Source: Oxyruncus cristatus (Eukaryota; Chordata; Aves; Passeriformes; Cotingidae). From it: 64,000 nt of DNA. Shown here in pieces: positions 1-12,800 of the stretch. Position 1 is the first letter of the stretch. Each line of letters opens with the position of its first letter. Below the pieces are notes generated by a model. It saw nothing but the letters and a program-made list of their open reading frames with translations. It searched no databases and was not told where the DNA came from. The translations under genes were made by a program, and so were the position numbers. The stretch lies in contig VXAY01002317.1 of assembly GCA_013399855.1 (NCBI GenBank), positions 2,055,152-2,119,151 of the forward strand. Reading direction: 5' to 3'.

Positions 1-3000
1 GATTTTTTTTCTTTTGAGAAGGTTAATATCCACATGTCCTATCTCGTAAAGCAATAATTGATCAGCAGACTCATAGCTACTCATGGTGGTAGTGCCTGCT
101 GCACTCCCTTGGGAAGCTGTCACAGAGTATAACAGAATTCAAGATTGTTATATCAGGAATTTGTCATGTTGGAGACCAGTAGCTGGGATACATTCCAGGA
201 AAGTGAGTGTTCAGGTTCACTGCTCATGCACTACTTACACATTTATGCACTAACTGGCTAATAATAAAATACATAAATAAATCTGGCAGTGAGAACCCAA
301 CAGTCCTACCCATCTAAGTGAATGAGCATACTACAAACCAGGCTGAGCACACATCCTCTTACTCTTTCCTTCCACTCCCCATAATCTTAAAATGAAGCTC
401 TGCACCAAGACACGACTTTAGGAGGAGGGGGAATGCAGCCTGCCTTCGCCTCACGGATAGTCTGTAGGACATCAGGTAGGACACTTTCTGAAGTCTTAAG
501 TTTTAGACTACCTGAGACTGAAGAAGTAAATCACACCTATTACATTGGGTCCACTGCAGATACATTCCTCCCCTGCTTCATATTTTGGATCTCAGCAAGA
601 TCCTACAGAAAAATAGGTGCTTGCGCTGTGGGCAGTCTTAGTACGTGTGGAAGCACAGCTACAGGGCCCTCCAGAGCTTTCTTTAGCTGCCTTAAGAGAT
701 TGTTCTTAATGGGAAGGCTCCTAAAGAACTGTAGGATTCACAGGGTTAGGCAACAAGTAAACAAGAATTTTTGGATTTAAAAAAAAAAAATAAACTTAGG
801 AGCAGATCCAAAAATTAAGCAAATTAGCTTTGGGTATCTAAGATTCACTCCTTAAGCAAATCAATATAGACAAAATAAGTTATCAAATACATTAAAGCTG
901 ATCAATTTGTAGACTGGACTATAATTAACACCTATCATCTGAAACAGAGACTGGTGAATCCTTTAAAAGTGCTGTTATATGTGGTATTTCCACACACTAA
1001 TAGGAGAAAGTGTTATTACACTATTTTTAATTGACCTTGTCAAATGCAGATGGTCATAATTAAAGTAAATACTGATATCTTTCACAGAGTACATAAAGAA
1101 AATGTGTAAAGATCTGTTTTGACTACTTTTTTTTTAACCTATTTATTCTTAAACTAATATTTTATATTTTCTTTCTTGGGAAAGACTTAAATAAAATTTA
1201 AAAACTCTCTAATTCATTGAAACAAACTAGCAATGCCTCACATTCATATTTTAAAGGACCTTCTATCGGTTTCCAGTTGTTTGAATACTACCTTTATGCC
1301 TTTTTGTATGAAACAGCAGTAGAAAATGTTTCCTATGGATTATGATTATACAATAAGACTATTATTTACTCCGTTTTCAGGAAAAATATAGTTTTGCTAG
1401 ATTTACAATGCAGGTATATTTCTAGGGTAGAAAAAAATTGTATTTTGCTAGAAAATAATACTGATTCATACTAGAACCAGAAAATTTGACCTCTGAAGGT
1501 CTGAAGAGACCCCTTTTTGAACAATTCCACTGGGTTTCAGGTTTAGTAGGCTATTATTCTCTACAAGCCAACCATGAAAAATGGACAGCAAAATGGTGCA
1601 CAAATAGGCAGTCCTGGAAAAAGCACAGAAAACCAGACAGATTTGAGCAACTCTTTCTGAAAATCTTTCCTGGAGCTAAGTTGGATCTTTCCAACAAGTC
1701 TTGCTTTTAAAAATCAGTTGCAATATTCGCCACTTAAACTTTATAAAACACATATCAGTATGAGATAGAGATTGATATGCAACCTTTCAGTCTGAACTAG
1801 AGTGATCATCAATTAAGATCAAGTATTATGGTGAAAAGTGTTCAACAACACCAACCCTGGTGGTACAACCATCAGATCAGACAAAAAATATCGGTATTTT
1901 GTCTCTGACATAAACCTATATTCATCCCAACAGCACAGGATCACAGGTAAGAGAAATACAGCTTCAGGATGACTAAGTGCATGCACACAGTAATCTACCT
2001 GGAATGAGCCCTGTCCTCTTCTTGTTCTTATAATATGTATTTTGTGTGGGAATCCAGTGTACCTATTTTCCTCTTTGGCTTTTGTTATCCAAGCTACTGC
2101 TGCAAATTTTTAAATCGTGTAGTCCAATCTCTTTTCTTTGTCAGGTACTATAATTCCCAGCTGTCTGTCCTCTGTAGAGTATAGAATTAGGAATTATGTA
2201 ATCTTCACTGTTTATATATTACTTCAAGGATTTGTAAGAAGTGTGATAGGTATATAACAAATGGCTTACTTCTCATGCCCCCACATAATTTAATTCCTGA
2301 AATCAGTGAGACAGGCAGCCTTATTCACTTTATATAACACTTTACTCTTGATATCGTCCCAATAGGGGTATCAGAGCTGTAAGTCCAGAATCTCAGATTT
2401 GGCCAAACCTCTAATTACAGGGCAGTTTGAATAATCCACCTTCAGAAGTGGATTAAGCTCAGTTCCAGTTCAGCCTCATTCCACAAGACGTTCATCTGAA
2501 TAGGTACACATCATGCCCAGCAGTTCCACAGACAAACTCTTTGTGTCACTGTACAAACCACAAACAACAAGTCGACCAGATCAGCGTGCCAGCAGAGCTC
2601 CAGCACCCACACTCTCCCTCTAGCACACTAACTTGCATCTGATGCCATTTTTTCCTTAGGCTGTCTGCACATTTGGCTTCCCCCTTCCACCAGCTGGGAA
2701 AGGTTACCAGCCAGCTGAAAAGACATCAGAAGATCTGCACACACAGGCACATGGGTAGAAAAAAATACAAACAAGAGCCAGCCTTTAGCTAGGAATCATT
2801 GCTTTTGACACATGGATGTTCCTCCATAGTGCTCAATCCCATCCATCCTCTGCCCATCTGCTCCCCACTCTATGTTCTCACCCCATGACATTTGCAAGGT
2901 CAACACCTTGCTGAGTGATGGAGCACAGACTCATACAGAGGGAATTTTATGTTCAGGACGGAGTCTGGTACATGCACAAATACAAATTAGAACAGATTGA

Positions 3001-3705
3001 ACCACCCAAGGATGGCACAGAAATATTTCAGAGACAAAACTTGGCTGAGCTTTTGCCTGTGATTCAATTAGTCATCCAGGCCAATCTTTCATAGCAAAGC
3101 ATGGCTTGTTAGACTAGGATCCAAAGTTCATCTCAAAAGCTGGATGAGCCAGGAATATCCAGAAATATCCAGGAAAGCTGGATGAGCTGTCTTGAAATAT
3201 CTTAGGGACACACTTCTGTCCGTATCCTACCCTGACTGAGGTGCTTGCCCATTCACTTCTGATAACATTCACAATCTGATTGATTTCCAGGCCAGTCCAG
3301 GAATACGTAGAGTTACTTCTCTTTGTTTTATCTGGTTGGTTATAGTTTTACAACCGAATACTATTGGCATGTTTTCATGGTTAAACCGGGGAATTCTCTA
3401 GGTGATTGTGACTGGAGAGGCTCCTCTGAATTTTGCATATTTCATCCTTTCTTTAGAGCCCTGCTAGTGAATGACCAGGTCCCCTCACAAAGGAAAAAAA
3501 CCCACAGAATGAATTCCCCTGCCTTGTACTCTCTATGGCCAAGGAAGTGTTCTCTGGGAACTGTAAGGACCTGTTCAGTGCCTGCAGACGTTGTGAATCT
3601 GAGACTGAGGAAAGGCGTTTTTACAACAACATCAAATTTGAGCTCTTTCCATGATCAAGCTTTACAATATATTTTGTCTCCTGGGTAAATTATATCCAGC
3701 AGGAC
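1..3705. other. Unique AT-rich non-coding stretch
   Basis: I recognise no gene or interspersed repeat here. The longest forward frames are 433-780 (115 codons) and 3323-3688 (121 codons). Neither has a recognisable domain, and both have the mixed Phe/Ser/Cys composition expected of chance frames. An A-rich run follows the first frame near 780-790. Around 3136-3190 a short phrase (AGCTGGATGAGC) occurs twice within about 45 bases, with AATATCCAG also repeated between, which looks like a small imperfect tandem duplication. Confidence 0.6.
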
Positions 3706-4265
3706 TAGGGCAGACTTCCCCCCTATGTTCTGCACTGGTGAGGCCAGTACTTGAGTACTGTGTTCAGTTTTGGGCTCCTCACTAAAAGAAAGACAGTGAG
3801 GTGCTGGAGCGTGTCCAGAGAAGGACAACAAAGTTGGTGAAGGGTCTGGAACAGAAGTCTTATAAGGAGCAGCTTAGAGAACTGGGGTTGTTTAGCCTGA
3901 GAAAAAGAAGCTCAGCAGGGACCTTATCACTCTCTACAACTATTTGAAAGGAGTTTGTAGGGAGGTGGGGGTCAGTCTCTTGTGCCAGGTAACAATTGAC
4001 AGGACTAGAGGAACAACCCTCAAGTTGTGCATGGGCAGGTTTATATTGGATATTAAGAAAAAAATTTTCACTTAAAGTGAAGGGATTATCAAGAACTGGA
4101 ACAGGCTGCCCAGGAAAACTGGTTGAATAAACACCACCATCCCTGGAGACGTTTAAAAGATGTGTAGATGTAGTACTTAGGTACATGGATAGTGGTGAAC
4201 ACAGCAGTGCTAATAGTTGGACTGGATGACCTTAAAGGTCTTTTCCAACCTAGATGATTCCATGA
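3706..4265 (+). mobile_element. CR1 LINE, 5'-truncated 3' end
   Basis: This is the last ~560 bases of a CR1 non-LTR retrotransposon. In order it shows the end of ORF2 (the phrases TGTTCAGTTTTGGGCTCC and TTTAGCCTGAGAAAAAGAAG are close to those of other CR1 copies), the segment containing CTGGAACAGGCTGCCCAG, then GGACTGGATGACCTTAAAGG and TTTTCCAACCTAGATGATTC at the 3' tip. CR1 copies normally lose their 5' end during reverse transcription, and this one starts within the last part of ORF2. It has many substitutions and indels and encodes nothing intact. The longest reverse-strand frame inside it (3860-4186) is a shadow. Confidence 0.93.
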
Positions 4266-6504
4266 ATTTTAAATTCTGTTCCGCTTACACAAAATCTTAA
4301 CTAGTGGCCTGTGCCGGGTCTTTTGATGGTTATGATATCAAAGGAAATAGCATCTAGACATTCAGTCAAATGTGGGGAAATTGTGGCAAAAATCATGGCC
4401 ATGCACTTAGGCCTCAACATCTGAAAAGTGGAAGAGCCATCCTACAGCGTGAAGGCATTCAAGCAGGTGGAATTCAAGCAACAGATCTTTGTGGGATCCA
4501 GGCCAAGACAGAGCCTGAGGGAGCAGCACAGAAGGCTGCCCCTAGTGCAGTCTTCAGTAACAACGTTCTGGTACAGCAGAACACACGGAGTAATTGAGAT
4601 TATACAGACGGTAATGGGATAAAGTAGCACCTGCTGACTGCTTTGCAAACAAGACTGACCTGAGAGAAATAGAAATTCAAGCAATATTACAGACACAATG
4701 TGAGTTATGGTGAAATCTCTGGAAATAATGTGGGAAGGCATCACAGAAAATTATTAAACAGGGACTTGAAGCTGCATAGCAGCAGAGCTTACATAAAGTT
4801 GTCCCATGTCTAATAGATGATATGGAAGAAAAAAATAGAACATTAAGAATGGAGAAGAGAGGCTATGGAAGCACGAAAAGAAAAAAACAGTAAGTTATCA
4901 TGGGAGAATGTGTAGGTGGAAATATGATCACTGTTGTACACAGGAGCAGAGAAATATTTAAATAAAACACGTCCAGCTGGTTTATTCTGCTGCTGTTCTT
5001 AAGTGAAGTGAAACCATTGAGACAGAAGCCCTGTCCTGTGTATTTAATCATTTCACAGGGAGTGGGATATTTGAAGCTTTGGGAAAATACATCAGAAAGA
5101 GATGAGAAAAAGATTCAAGCAAACAGCATGGGACTGAAGAAGATTTTAAACATTTTTCAGGGCAATAGAAGGCTGAATATATGGTGTGCAGTTGTCTTCA
5201 GAGATGAGTGTCTCTTTAGTATGCTGTTACTCAGCTGCATCTTTCAAGCTTGATTAATGCTTAATGTGATTGTCTTTAAAACCTGTCAGCATTTGGCATA
5301 GATCAGATAAGTGGCTGTGACAGAAGTGCAAATATTTGTATTGCAGTTTTGTATCCTGATGTGGTTATGATTAATAAGTTTTGCTTATGCACCTCCAGAG
5401 ATTGTTTTGTAAATTATCCTGCTTGGATATATTAAATTTATATTAAATCGAAATGCTCAAATATGTTTTCCTATGGGTTTACTATTTTAAATAAATAGGC
5501 AGCAACATTGCTCACAGGACCTATCTGGCACATTTTAAAAATGATGCTGAAGTTGAACAGATTAAAGTGATCAGAAAGAGATCCATCCACAGGAGATATC
5601 CCCTGTTAAGGGCAGGAAATGGGAGTAAAAAATCCTTAAAAACAATAATTTTCAGGAAAACAGAAGAGGTGAAAGATTCTTCTGTCAAGATAACCATAAA
5701 TTCCAGACGCTGTAAAATGTAAAATTCTCACAAATCAAGCAGTAAAATTGAGTAAATTATTTGGAGGTAGAGAAGAAAGGAAGAAAGAGTTGATAACTAA
5801 AGGAGCCATGATTCATCAGAGAAATTTTTTGCTATCACCTCTTTATCTGAAGGACACGAAAGAATGGGGTCTTCCAAAGTGGGTATACTATTAAAATATA
5901 AAGAGGAAAAAGGCAAAGCTTTTGTTTTGCCTGGTGTTCAGGCAATCTCCTGTTACCACAGGTATGTAATGGATCTTGGTAACATCAATAAAGACATAGT
6001 CGCCAATTATACTGTGTTGATACAGAAGCCAAGAGTTTCTTCAAAATCATAGCTAAAATTGAGTTAAAGCAACTGAGGAAAGTATCTGGGGAAGGTGGCT
6101 AGTAGAAGATGAAAATATCCATTGATATTATTGATATTTATCAGATTACACACTCTAATTAGACGGTAGAGTATTAAAGCAGCCGAAGGGTCAAGGAAAG
6201 GAAAATTCCCCATTGCCTTCTAGCAGTAAGACACTCTGTTCTTTTGGGATTCAGTGTCCAGAGTGAGATAATTGCAACTTCTTGACCAGAAATGACATTT
6301 AATCCAATGGAGGTTTAAACTACTCAAGCAAAGGAGACAGGGCAGGTAATGCTGCTGTTCTTACTGGGTTTCAATCCAACTGTTACACTGGCAACTCTGA
6401 TAGTGAGCTACTTCATTTTCCTGTCCTACACAGGATCTCACAATTTTCTCTCCTCTTCACACTGATTCTTCTATATTTGCTGATTGCAAAAGTGAAACTA
6501 TCTC

Positions 6505-6556
6505 AAAAGTTCTGAATTCATAAATTGCATAAAAAGTTCTGAATTCATAAATTGCA
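6505..6556. repeat. 27-bp tandem duplication, two copies
   Basis: The 25-base core AAAAGTTCTGAATTC... ATAAATTGCA occurs at 6505-6529 and again at 6532-6556 without mismatch, a period of 27 bases. A perfect direct tandem duplication of this size suggests a recent local slippage or copy event. There is no sign that it is functional. Confidence 0.9.
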
Positions 6557-6915
6557 AACCGTCTGTCACTAGTGATTATTTCTCCCCAGACAACAGAATG
6601 ACAGTGAAGTTATTGTCTACATTTTAATGATCTGAACACTAATGGATTCACTAGGAAGCAAAATATCTATATAAGCCAGATAGTCCCATTCTGCCCTTTT
6701 AAGTCTTCAGGTTGTAAATGATCAAACCTTTTTCTTGTTTGGGTGACTGAATCCTTACAAGTGCAATGTTCAGCTTCTGATTCTGGTGCAGTTTGTGTAG
6801 GTTTCAGCGCACATCATGCACTGAGAACTCAGAGGGGCTCCCTCCCCTCAAAAGGAAGCTCATCAGGACAATGTTCTCAATTGCAAACTGAAAATAGGAT
6901 CCCTGAGCCACTGCA

Positions 6916-6996
6916 TTTTGGTGTTTGTTGTTTTTTTTTTTTTTTTTTCTTTGTTTGTTTGGTTTTGTGGTTTTGTTTTTGTTGGGGTTTTTTTTA
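6916..6996. repeat. T-rich / (TTTG)n low-complexity tract
   Basis: A run of 18 T (6931-6948) is followed by TTTG, TTTTG and GGTTTTTTTT units. Read on the minus strand it is an A-rich tract with CAAA units, the kind common in bird genomes. It could be the decayed poly-A tail of a reverse-strand retroposon, but no retroposon body is recognisable to its right (the 5' side on the minus strand). It encodes spurious poly-Phe and poly-Lys frames on the two strands. Confidence 0.9.
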
Positions 6997-8187
6997 GTGA
7001 AACTATTTGAAAAAGCAACTTATCTGGTGAAAACTTAGAAGTCAAGTTCTCAGGTATTAAAGCTGTTAGGCATGGTCTGCAGATTCAGGATCTTGGATTT
7101 AGATGCCTAAATCCTATCTAAATTCTATTGTGAGTTCAACACTTTCATGTATTATGTTCAATTTAAGAAGTGATTTAAGGTATATCTTCCCTGTTGATTT
7201 TATTTTCAACTCTTCCTGGATTTCAGCCCAAGCCAACTCAATATTCAAGTTTGAAAGTCTACTTTAAACTGTAGATGGCTTGTCAGATATGCACAAGGAT
7301 TAGAGAGTGGGTCTTTGTTGTGTTTATTTTTAAATATAGCTGTTATCTACCTGCTCCAGAATAAAGGAGCATGCAAAATACCCTTGAAATTCTGATATGC
7401 ATTCAATGCCTTTCCAAATATTTTCCCTGCTGACAAGCAAGTTCACAACATCTGGGAGGAAAAAAAAAGTTCTCAAAAAAATCTCAGAGAACTATGGGAT
7501 ATGCACACAAGAAATGAGGACAGAAATTGGAATGGTGCCTCATCCTCAAATGCCAGTCAATCAAGTGTATTTTGGTTGCTCAGACAGAGGTAGTAAGCAG
7601 TCACAATGAAGAGATAGTCTTAAACCATAAAACTTACCTTTTTTCACAGTGCCTTAGGTGTCTCAGCCTTTAAAATGGTAAGGGTGATTTATCTGCAGTT
7701 CCACAGCTTGCCCCTCACAGCTTTGAAGCCTTTCACCTCAGCTGCTGTGGCAGTGTTCCCCCTGTTATTCTCATGGCCTTGCATCTGCAAACCCCAGCAA
7801 AGCCCTCATGCTGACTTTTTATTTGAGCTCACACAGGTGTAAGACTTCACCCCTCATCAACCCACCCCCTTCTTACTTCATACTTGTAATTTTTGGTTTA
7901 TATTAGGGGACAAAAAATACTCATGCACAAAGCTTTAACAAGCAGGCATCACCTGTGCCTGATCAAAGCATGCTCCAAGCAGTACTAATAATCTAAGTAG
8001 GAGGAAACAAGAACTGGTTCCAAAATCCTTCCTTAAATCTGCTCCCAATTTTTTTTGGTGAGCTTTCCCAAAAATTTAAGATTAGCTGAATCACCTCCAT
8101 AAATGGAAAGACAATCATTGTCAGTTAACCCTACTAATTCCTTTTAATTGACTAAATGGAGGCATATGGAGGACTCGAAACACTCAG

Positions 8188-9428
8188 CATTGTCTTCACC
8201 AGGGGCAAGTCCTGACTGATCAACACAGTGGCCCTTCTATGATGGAGAAACTACACCAGTGGACAATGGAAGGGTTACAGATGCCATCTATTTGGAATTC
8301 TGTAAGACCTTTGACATGGTCCCCCACAGCACCCTTCTCTCTAAGTGGTACAGATATGGATTTGACGGGTGAACTGTATGGTGGATAAGGAATTGGACGG
8401 ATGGTCAAATCCAGAGAGTACTGGTCAATGGCTTGATGTCTGGATGGAAATCAGTGATGCCTGTGTCCCTAAGGGATCCATATTGAGAGCAGCACTGTTT
8501 AATTTCATCAGCAGCAACATAGATGGTGGGATCAAGTGTGTCCTCAGTAAGTTTGCAGATGACACCAAGATGAGTGGTGCTGCTGACACATGTGAGGGAC
8601 ACCTGGACAAGATAGAGAGAGAAGTGGGACCAAGGGAACCTCAGCAGATTCAACAAGGCCAAGTGCCCTGGATTGAGACAAACCCCCAGTGTCAATATAG
8701 ACTGGGAGGTGAACTAATTAAGAGCAGGCAGCCCTGCTGAGAAGGACTGGAGGTACTGGTGGATGAGAGGATGGACATGATCCAGCAATGTGCACTTACA
8801 GCCCAGAGATCCAGCCATATGCTGGGCTGCATCAAAAGAAGCATTGCCAGCAGGTCAAGGGAGATGATTATCCTCCTATATCCTCCTTTCATGAGATCCC
8901 ACCTTTGGAGTATTGTATCAGTCTCTGGGGTCCTCAGCTCAGGAAAGACTTGGACCTGTTGGAGTGAGTCCAGAGGAGGGCCATAAAAATAATCAGAGGG
9001 CTAGAGTACCTCCTGTGAAGACAAGTTGAGAGAGTTGAAGTTGTTCACCCTGAAGAGAAGCCTGCCAGAGCTAAGGAAGGCTCCAGGGAGACCTTATTGT
9101 AGCCTTTCAATACTTAAAAGGACTTTTAAGAAAAATGGGGACAGGTTTTTTTGTATGGCCTGTTGCAACAGGACAAAGGATAAAGGGTTTAAACTAAAAG
9201 AGTATAGATTTCAATTAGATATAAGGGAGACATTTTTTACAATGAGGGTAGAGGAACACTTCAACAGAAGGATGGTGGATTCCCCATGCCCAGAAACATT
9301 CAAAGTCAGGTTGGACAGGGCTCTGAGGAACCTGGTCTAGTTGAAGATGATGCTGCTCATTGCAGGGGGCTTGGACTAGATGATATTTAAACATTCCTTT
9401 CAACCCAGGCTATTCCATGATTCTATGA
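8188..9428 (+). mobile_element. CR1 LINE with reverse-transcriptase 3' half of ORF2
   Basis: A ~1.24 kb 5'-truncated CR1 copy. It begins near the conserved GFTKGKSCL-type block of the reverse transcriptase (nucleotides TTCACCAGGGGCAAGTCCTG), continues through motif A ([12 protein letters not shown], ~8292-8327) and the motif C box SKFADDTK (~8546-8569), then the thumb region and ORF2 C-terminus, and ends in the CR1 3' tip TTCCATGATTCTATGA. Motif A and motif C lie in different reading frames, so at least one frameshift separates them. In motif A the first acidic residue, normally Asp, reads as Glu (GAA, 8295-8297). In-frame stops occur as well (for example after GKS). The FADD box itself survives. 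The copy is therefore a dead relic. The element's orientation, order and end are certain; its exact 5' boundary is approximate. Confidence 0.95.
8369..8740 (+). pseudogene. Decayed CR1 ORF2 reverse-transcriptase segment
   Basis: This is a 123-codon open frame lying inside the CR1 copy. It carries the FADD catalytic box of non-LTR reverse transcriptases at about residues 62-65, preceded by a degraded version of the PQGS..LFN block (here PKGSILRAALFN). Active CR1 ORF2 proteins are roughly 900-1000 residues, with an AP endonuclease domain followed by the reverse transcriptase. This is only a small piece, and the apparent start codon is accidental. After the FADD region it drifts from the CR1 pattern through small deletions. 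It is not a cellular gene. Confidence 0.85.
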
Positions 9429-12400
9429 AATTATATCATTCAGATCCAGCTCAAGACTTTTAAGGAGCACAGGAAAATTTGAAATTTGTCACCCTGAAAT
9501 GAGCACATGAAAAGGGCAAAAGAAATAGGCAGAAACCGGTCCTTGGAATGAGTGGACTCACTGCTTTTGCTGCCAAAAGTAAATAGGATGTTTAGGGTGA
9601 ACGATTTCTATTGGGTGTTTTGCTTTTCATGAATATGCTCCCCTTTCACTCCCCAGTAGTTAATGCCTCCCCATCCATCCTGACTCCTCCTCCTAATGTG
9701 ATCAGCAGGAATCCTGTCGTTGCTTGATAGAGGCCTCCACAAAATAGACAGCTGCACCATGGCTACTTTTTTGCCCTTTTGATGTTTGGTTCTTCTACCC
9801 AGCTCTTTACTTATGCTTGTTAGCTGATATTTTGCACAGGTGCAATGACACTTACTGGCAATAGGTCTGTGTATGGCAACAAACATTCATCCATGAAACA
9901 CACTCTCAGAATGTTTCCAAAACCTGATCATTTGTGATTTAGTTTCCAGCAATTACTGACCACAGTCCAACAATAAGTCATGGATGAATCATCCTGGATT
10001 GCCATCAGGAATTAATTACTATTTGTTATTCATTATCAATTATTGATACCAGTTGTTCACAAGACACTAGTAGTTACCAGCAATCACCAGGATATAGCAC
10101 TAAAGATCATTTGCTTTTGTCACTGTGTTTAATTGCAACAAACCTTGATGTTTTATACAGACAAATTCAAAAAGTTTAGAACACAACAAGTTATTTATTC
10201 CAACACAGATGGACAGAATACTGCTATAGCCAAAGGATGTCCAAAGGCACTCTGTGCTTTTCCACTCAATTCAGAATCCCAAATGCCTAGATTTCTTCAG
10301 AGTGGCATTTGCAACATGCACATTTGTTGGCCATTTCCAAGTATAAATTGCAGACAAGCAGAAAAAGCATGAAATGTCAAGAAAGAGAGTTCTAGCAAGC
10401 ACCTGAACTTCAGAACAATATTCAGTAGTTGCTCTTTAAGCCTTCGTTTATGATCTTCTGAATCACTGGTGCACAAGATAATAACCGAATGCTTTGGAAA
10501 TATTCAGTATATAAGACCATTCTAAACACCAGTAGGAGTGCTCTGTAAACTCTGGACAAATCTATCAAGACAAATTACAAAAGCATTGGTATAGAAAAGT
10601 AAATGCCAATTATAAATATTACATGGGATTGTTGATCTACAGAAGAATGCCACCTTCTAGTTCACAGGAAATCAGATTTTTTTAAAGCATTTGAATACCC
10701 CAACTGTTGGATGGATAGGCATAAAGATTTCTCAACCAAATAATCTTGCAATATCAGTCACCCTCCTGAGTAAAGAAAATCTGTCAGAAATTTAATACTC
10801 TACCATGTTATATCTGACATTTATGGATGTGATCAGATACCATTCTTCTCTGTATGGGGTCACCATTGCCGCTGATTAGATAGAAAAAGTTATTCCTCAT
10901 TTTGAAACACAGGTTCTATTGTTGTTATGTTTTGTTTGACATAATCTCTTGTGACGACTGACATACATTATGTACATGTGCATTAGAGCACCGCTCCTTG
11001 CTAATTACATATATTTATTCTTACAGATTTAATGAAAAAAAAACTATGCAAGTTATTGGTAACAATCGAAATTTTGTCTCCAAGGAGACATCACCCTGCA
11101 GCTTAACAAAATGAAAAATTGAGATGTAACAGAGACTCTCTCCTCCTTATAATTCTCTTCAACATATTTGTCAACATCCTCTCATCTCTATTCAAAGTCC
11201 GTCAACATGTGGAGATAGAAAGTGATCTGGAAGTGTACTTCATAAGAAGGAGGAAACATATTCATGCCAAATGGCCCTCAGAGGGAATGCATCACCCAGG
11301 AGAGGGCATCTGGTAAGTCCAAATCAACTCAAATTTCTTGTCTGCAGAGATTCTCAAAAAATCCTGTCACATGGTAAGGGGTGAAGAACCAAAATCACAA
11401 GCACAAGTCCTGCAGCACTGCAGGATTTGGGGCTTGTTAAGATCAGTAGTTCAAAATTAAATTCCTGGACTTTTTATCTTTTACTGCAGTAGATCTCAGG
11501 CTCACACAATTCAGTTTAGGTTTTTCAAAACATTATAGATATTGGTAGCACCATAAAGGCAATAGGAGGAAATCAGGGTTCCTGAGCCACTGGGACCACA
11601 TAATCTGTGAAGTCCTTCTATTTAGTAAATAAGTTTGTGTACAAGACTGTAGCCAGAACTGGAGCATATGGTTGCAGAAAAGCTGAGAAGTACTGAATCG
11701 AAATTTTCTTTTAAATAAAGCCTTAGAAAGTAGTAAACATCACCTTTATTTTTGGTTTTAAACACATCATCAAAATTTGTAGTGCAGCATGACGTCACAT
11801 TCTTTGGTTTGGAAAAATAAATAGTAAAATATCACAAGAGTATTTCAACTGCAGCAGAAACACTCATACTTCATTGTACAGGACTCTGAAGTGACTCTGT
11901 AGACAGGGCATAGAGTTAATTTCATCTGCCTGAAATTAAAAATATGTATTTTTTATTCCAGATTCCCAGTTGGTATATCAGGCATTTTGAGATCTGTGCA
12001 AACACTTATGTGAGGCACTGCCTGAATTACGTTCTTTGTACCAAATGCTAAAAAACATGTTGCATTCATCTCAACAATGACTGAAACAGAACATCAGCAG
12101 CTGAGCAGAGTGTGATAGAACTGCAGAGACAAAATAAAATATGCCAAGTAACAGCAGTGAAGCTAACAGTTTCCAATTCCTCCTTTGTCTTCCAACAGAG
12201 CACAGTTAGATCCTTTGTAAGCTTTACCTTGAATGTCTTTGACTAATTAAGTCATTTCAGCCATGTACTGGTTCTCTACTGCAAACTGAACTTTGGAAGA
12301 AAAATATGATTGGCAGCACCCCAATGACTCAGTAATACATGCTAAGAGGAAAATGTGATAAACTGTTGACTCATTCTCAGTAAAATATATGTACTTCCAA

Positions 12401-12589
12401 CAATTTATTAATGTGTACTGAATTACATCTGCAAAAGTAAAGACATTAGAAATGTTAAAAATAACTTACTTTAAGGAAAAAAACAGCCAAACAACAACCC
12501 CCCAACCCCCAACCACATCATGATATTCAAATATTTCCCTGAAATTTTTTGTTCTTATAATGCCAAACAGGCCGGATGTCACTTTTTTT
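9429..12589. other. Unique AT-rich non-coding stretch
   Basis: No gene or confident repeat is seen. The largest forward frames are 65-79 codons and a reverse frame at 9608-9886 has 92 codons. None has a recognisable domain. A T-rich phrase at 9764-9797 resembles one at 47319-47350 (see findings), which might mark a shared ancient repeat. Runs of C (12497-12510) and A occur just before the next CR1 end. Confidence 0.55.
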
Positions 12590-12800
12590 TTCACCCAGAT
12601 GATGGTTGAGCACTTGAACAGGCTCCCCAGGGAAGTGGTCACAGCACCAGACCTGGCTGAATTCAAGAAGCATTTGGACAATACTCTCAGGCACATGGTG
12701 TGACTCTTGGAGTGTCCTGCATAGGCCCAGGAGTTGGACTCAGTGATGGTTCTGGGTCCCTTCCAACTCAGCATATTCTGTGATTCTACAATTCTACGAA
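12590..12800 (+). mobile_element. CR1 LINE 3' end, short
   Basis: About 210 bases of CR1 3' end: TTGAACAGGCTCCCCAGG, then GAAGTGGTCACAGCACCAG, CTCTCAGGCACATGGTGTGA, CCTTCCAACTCAGCATATTC and a terminal octamer array (TGTGATTCTACAATTCTACG). The phrases match those of the CR1 copy at 51450-52736, so the two belong to the same or a closely related CR1 subfamily. It is severely 5'-truncated and keeps only the last tens of ORF2 codons plus the 3' UTR. Confidence 0.93.

Larger units (their letters stand above)
4266..8187. other. Unique AT-rich non-coding stretch
   Basis: I see no gene or known interspersed repeat apart from the small tandem duplication and the T-rich tract listed separately. Open frames are all under 90 codons and overlap on several strands (for example 4370-4744), which points to chance. 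The sequence is of ordinary intergenic texture. Confidence 0.55.

Noticed and set aside
433..780. 115-codon forward frame as a possible gene
   Set aside because: No domain, no splice or promoter context, Cys/Phe/Ser-rich chance composition, and it ends in an A-rich run.
6743..7045. Forward poly-Phe and reverse poly-Lys frames
   Set aside because: Both are translations of the T-rich low-complexity tract.
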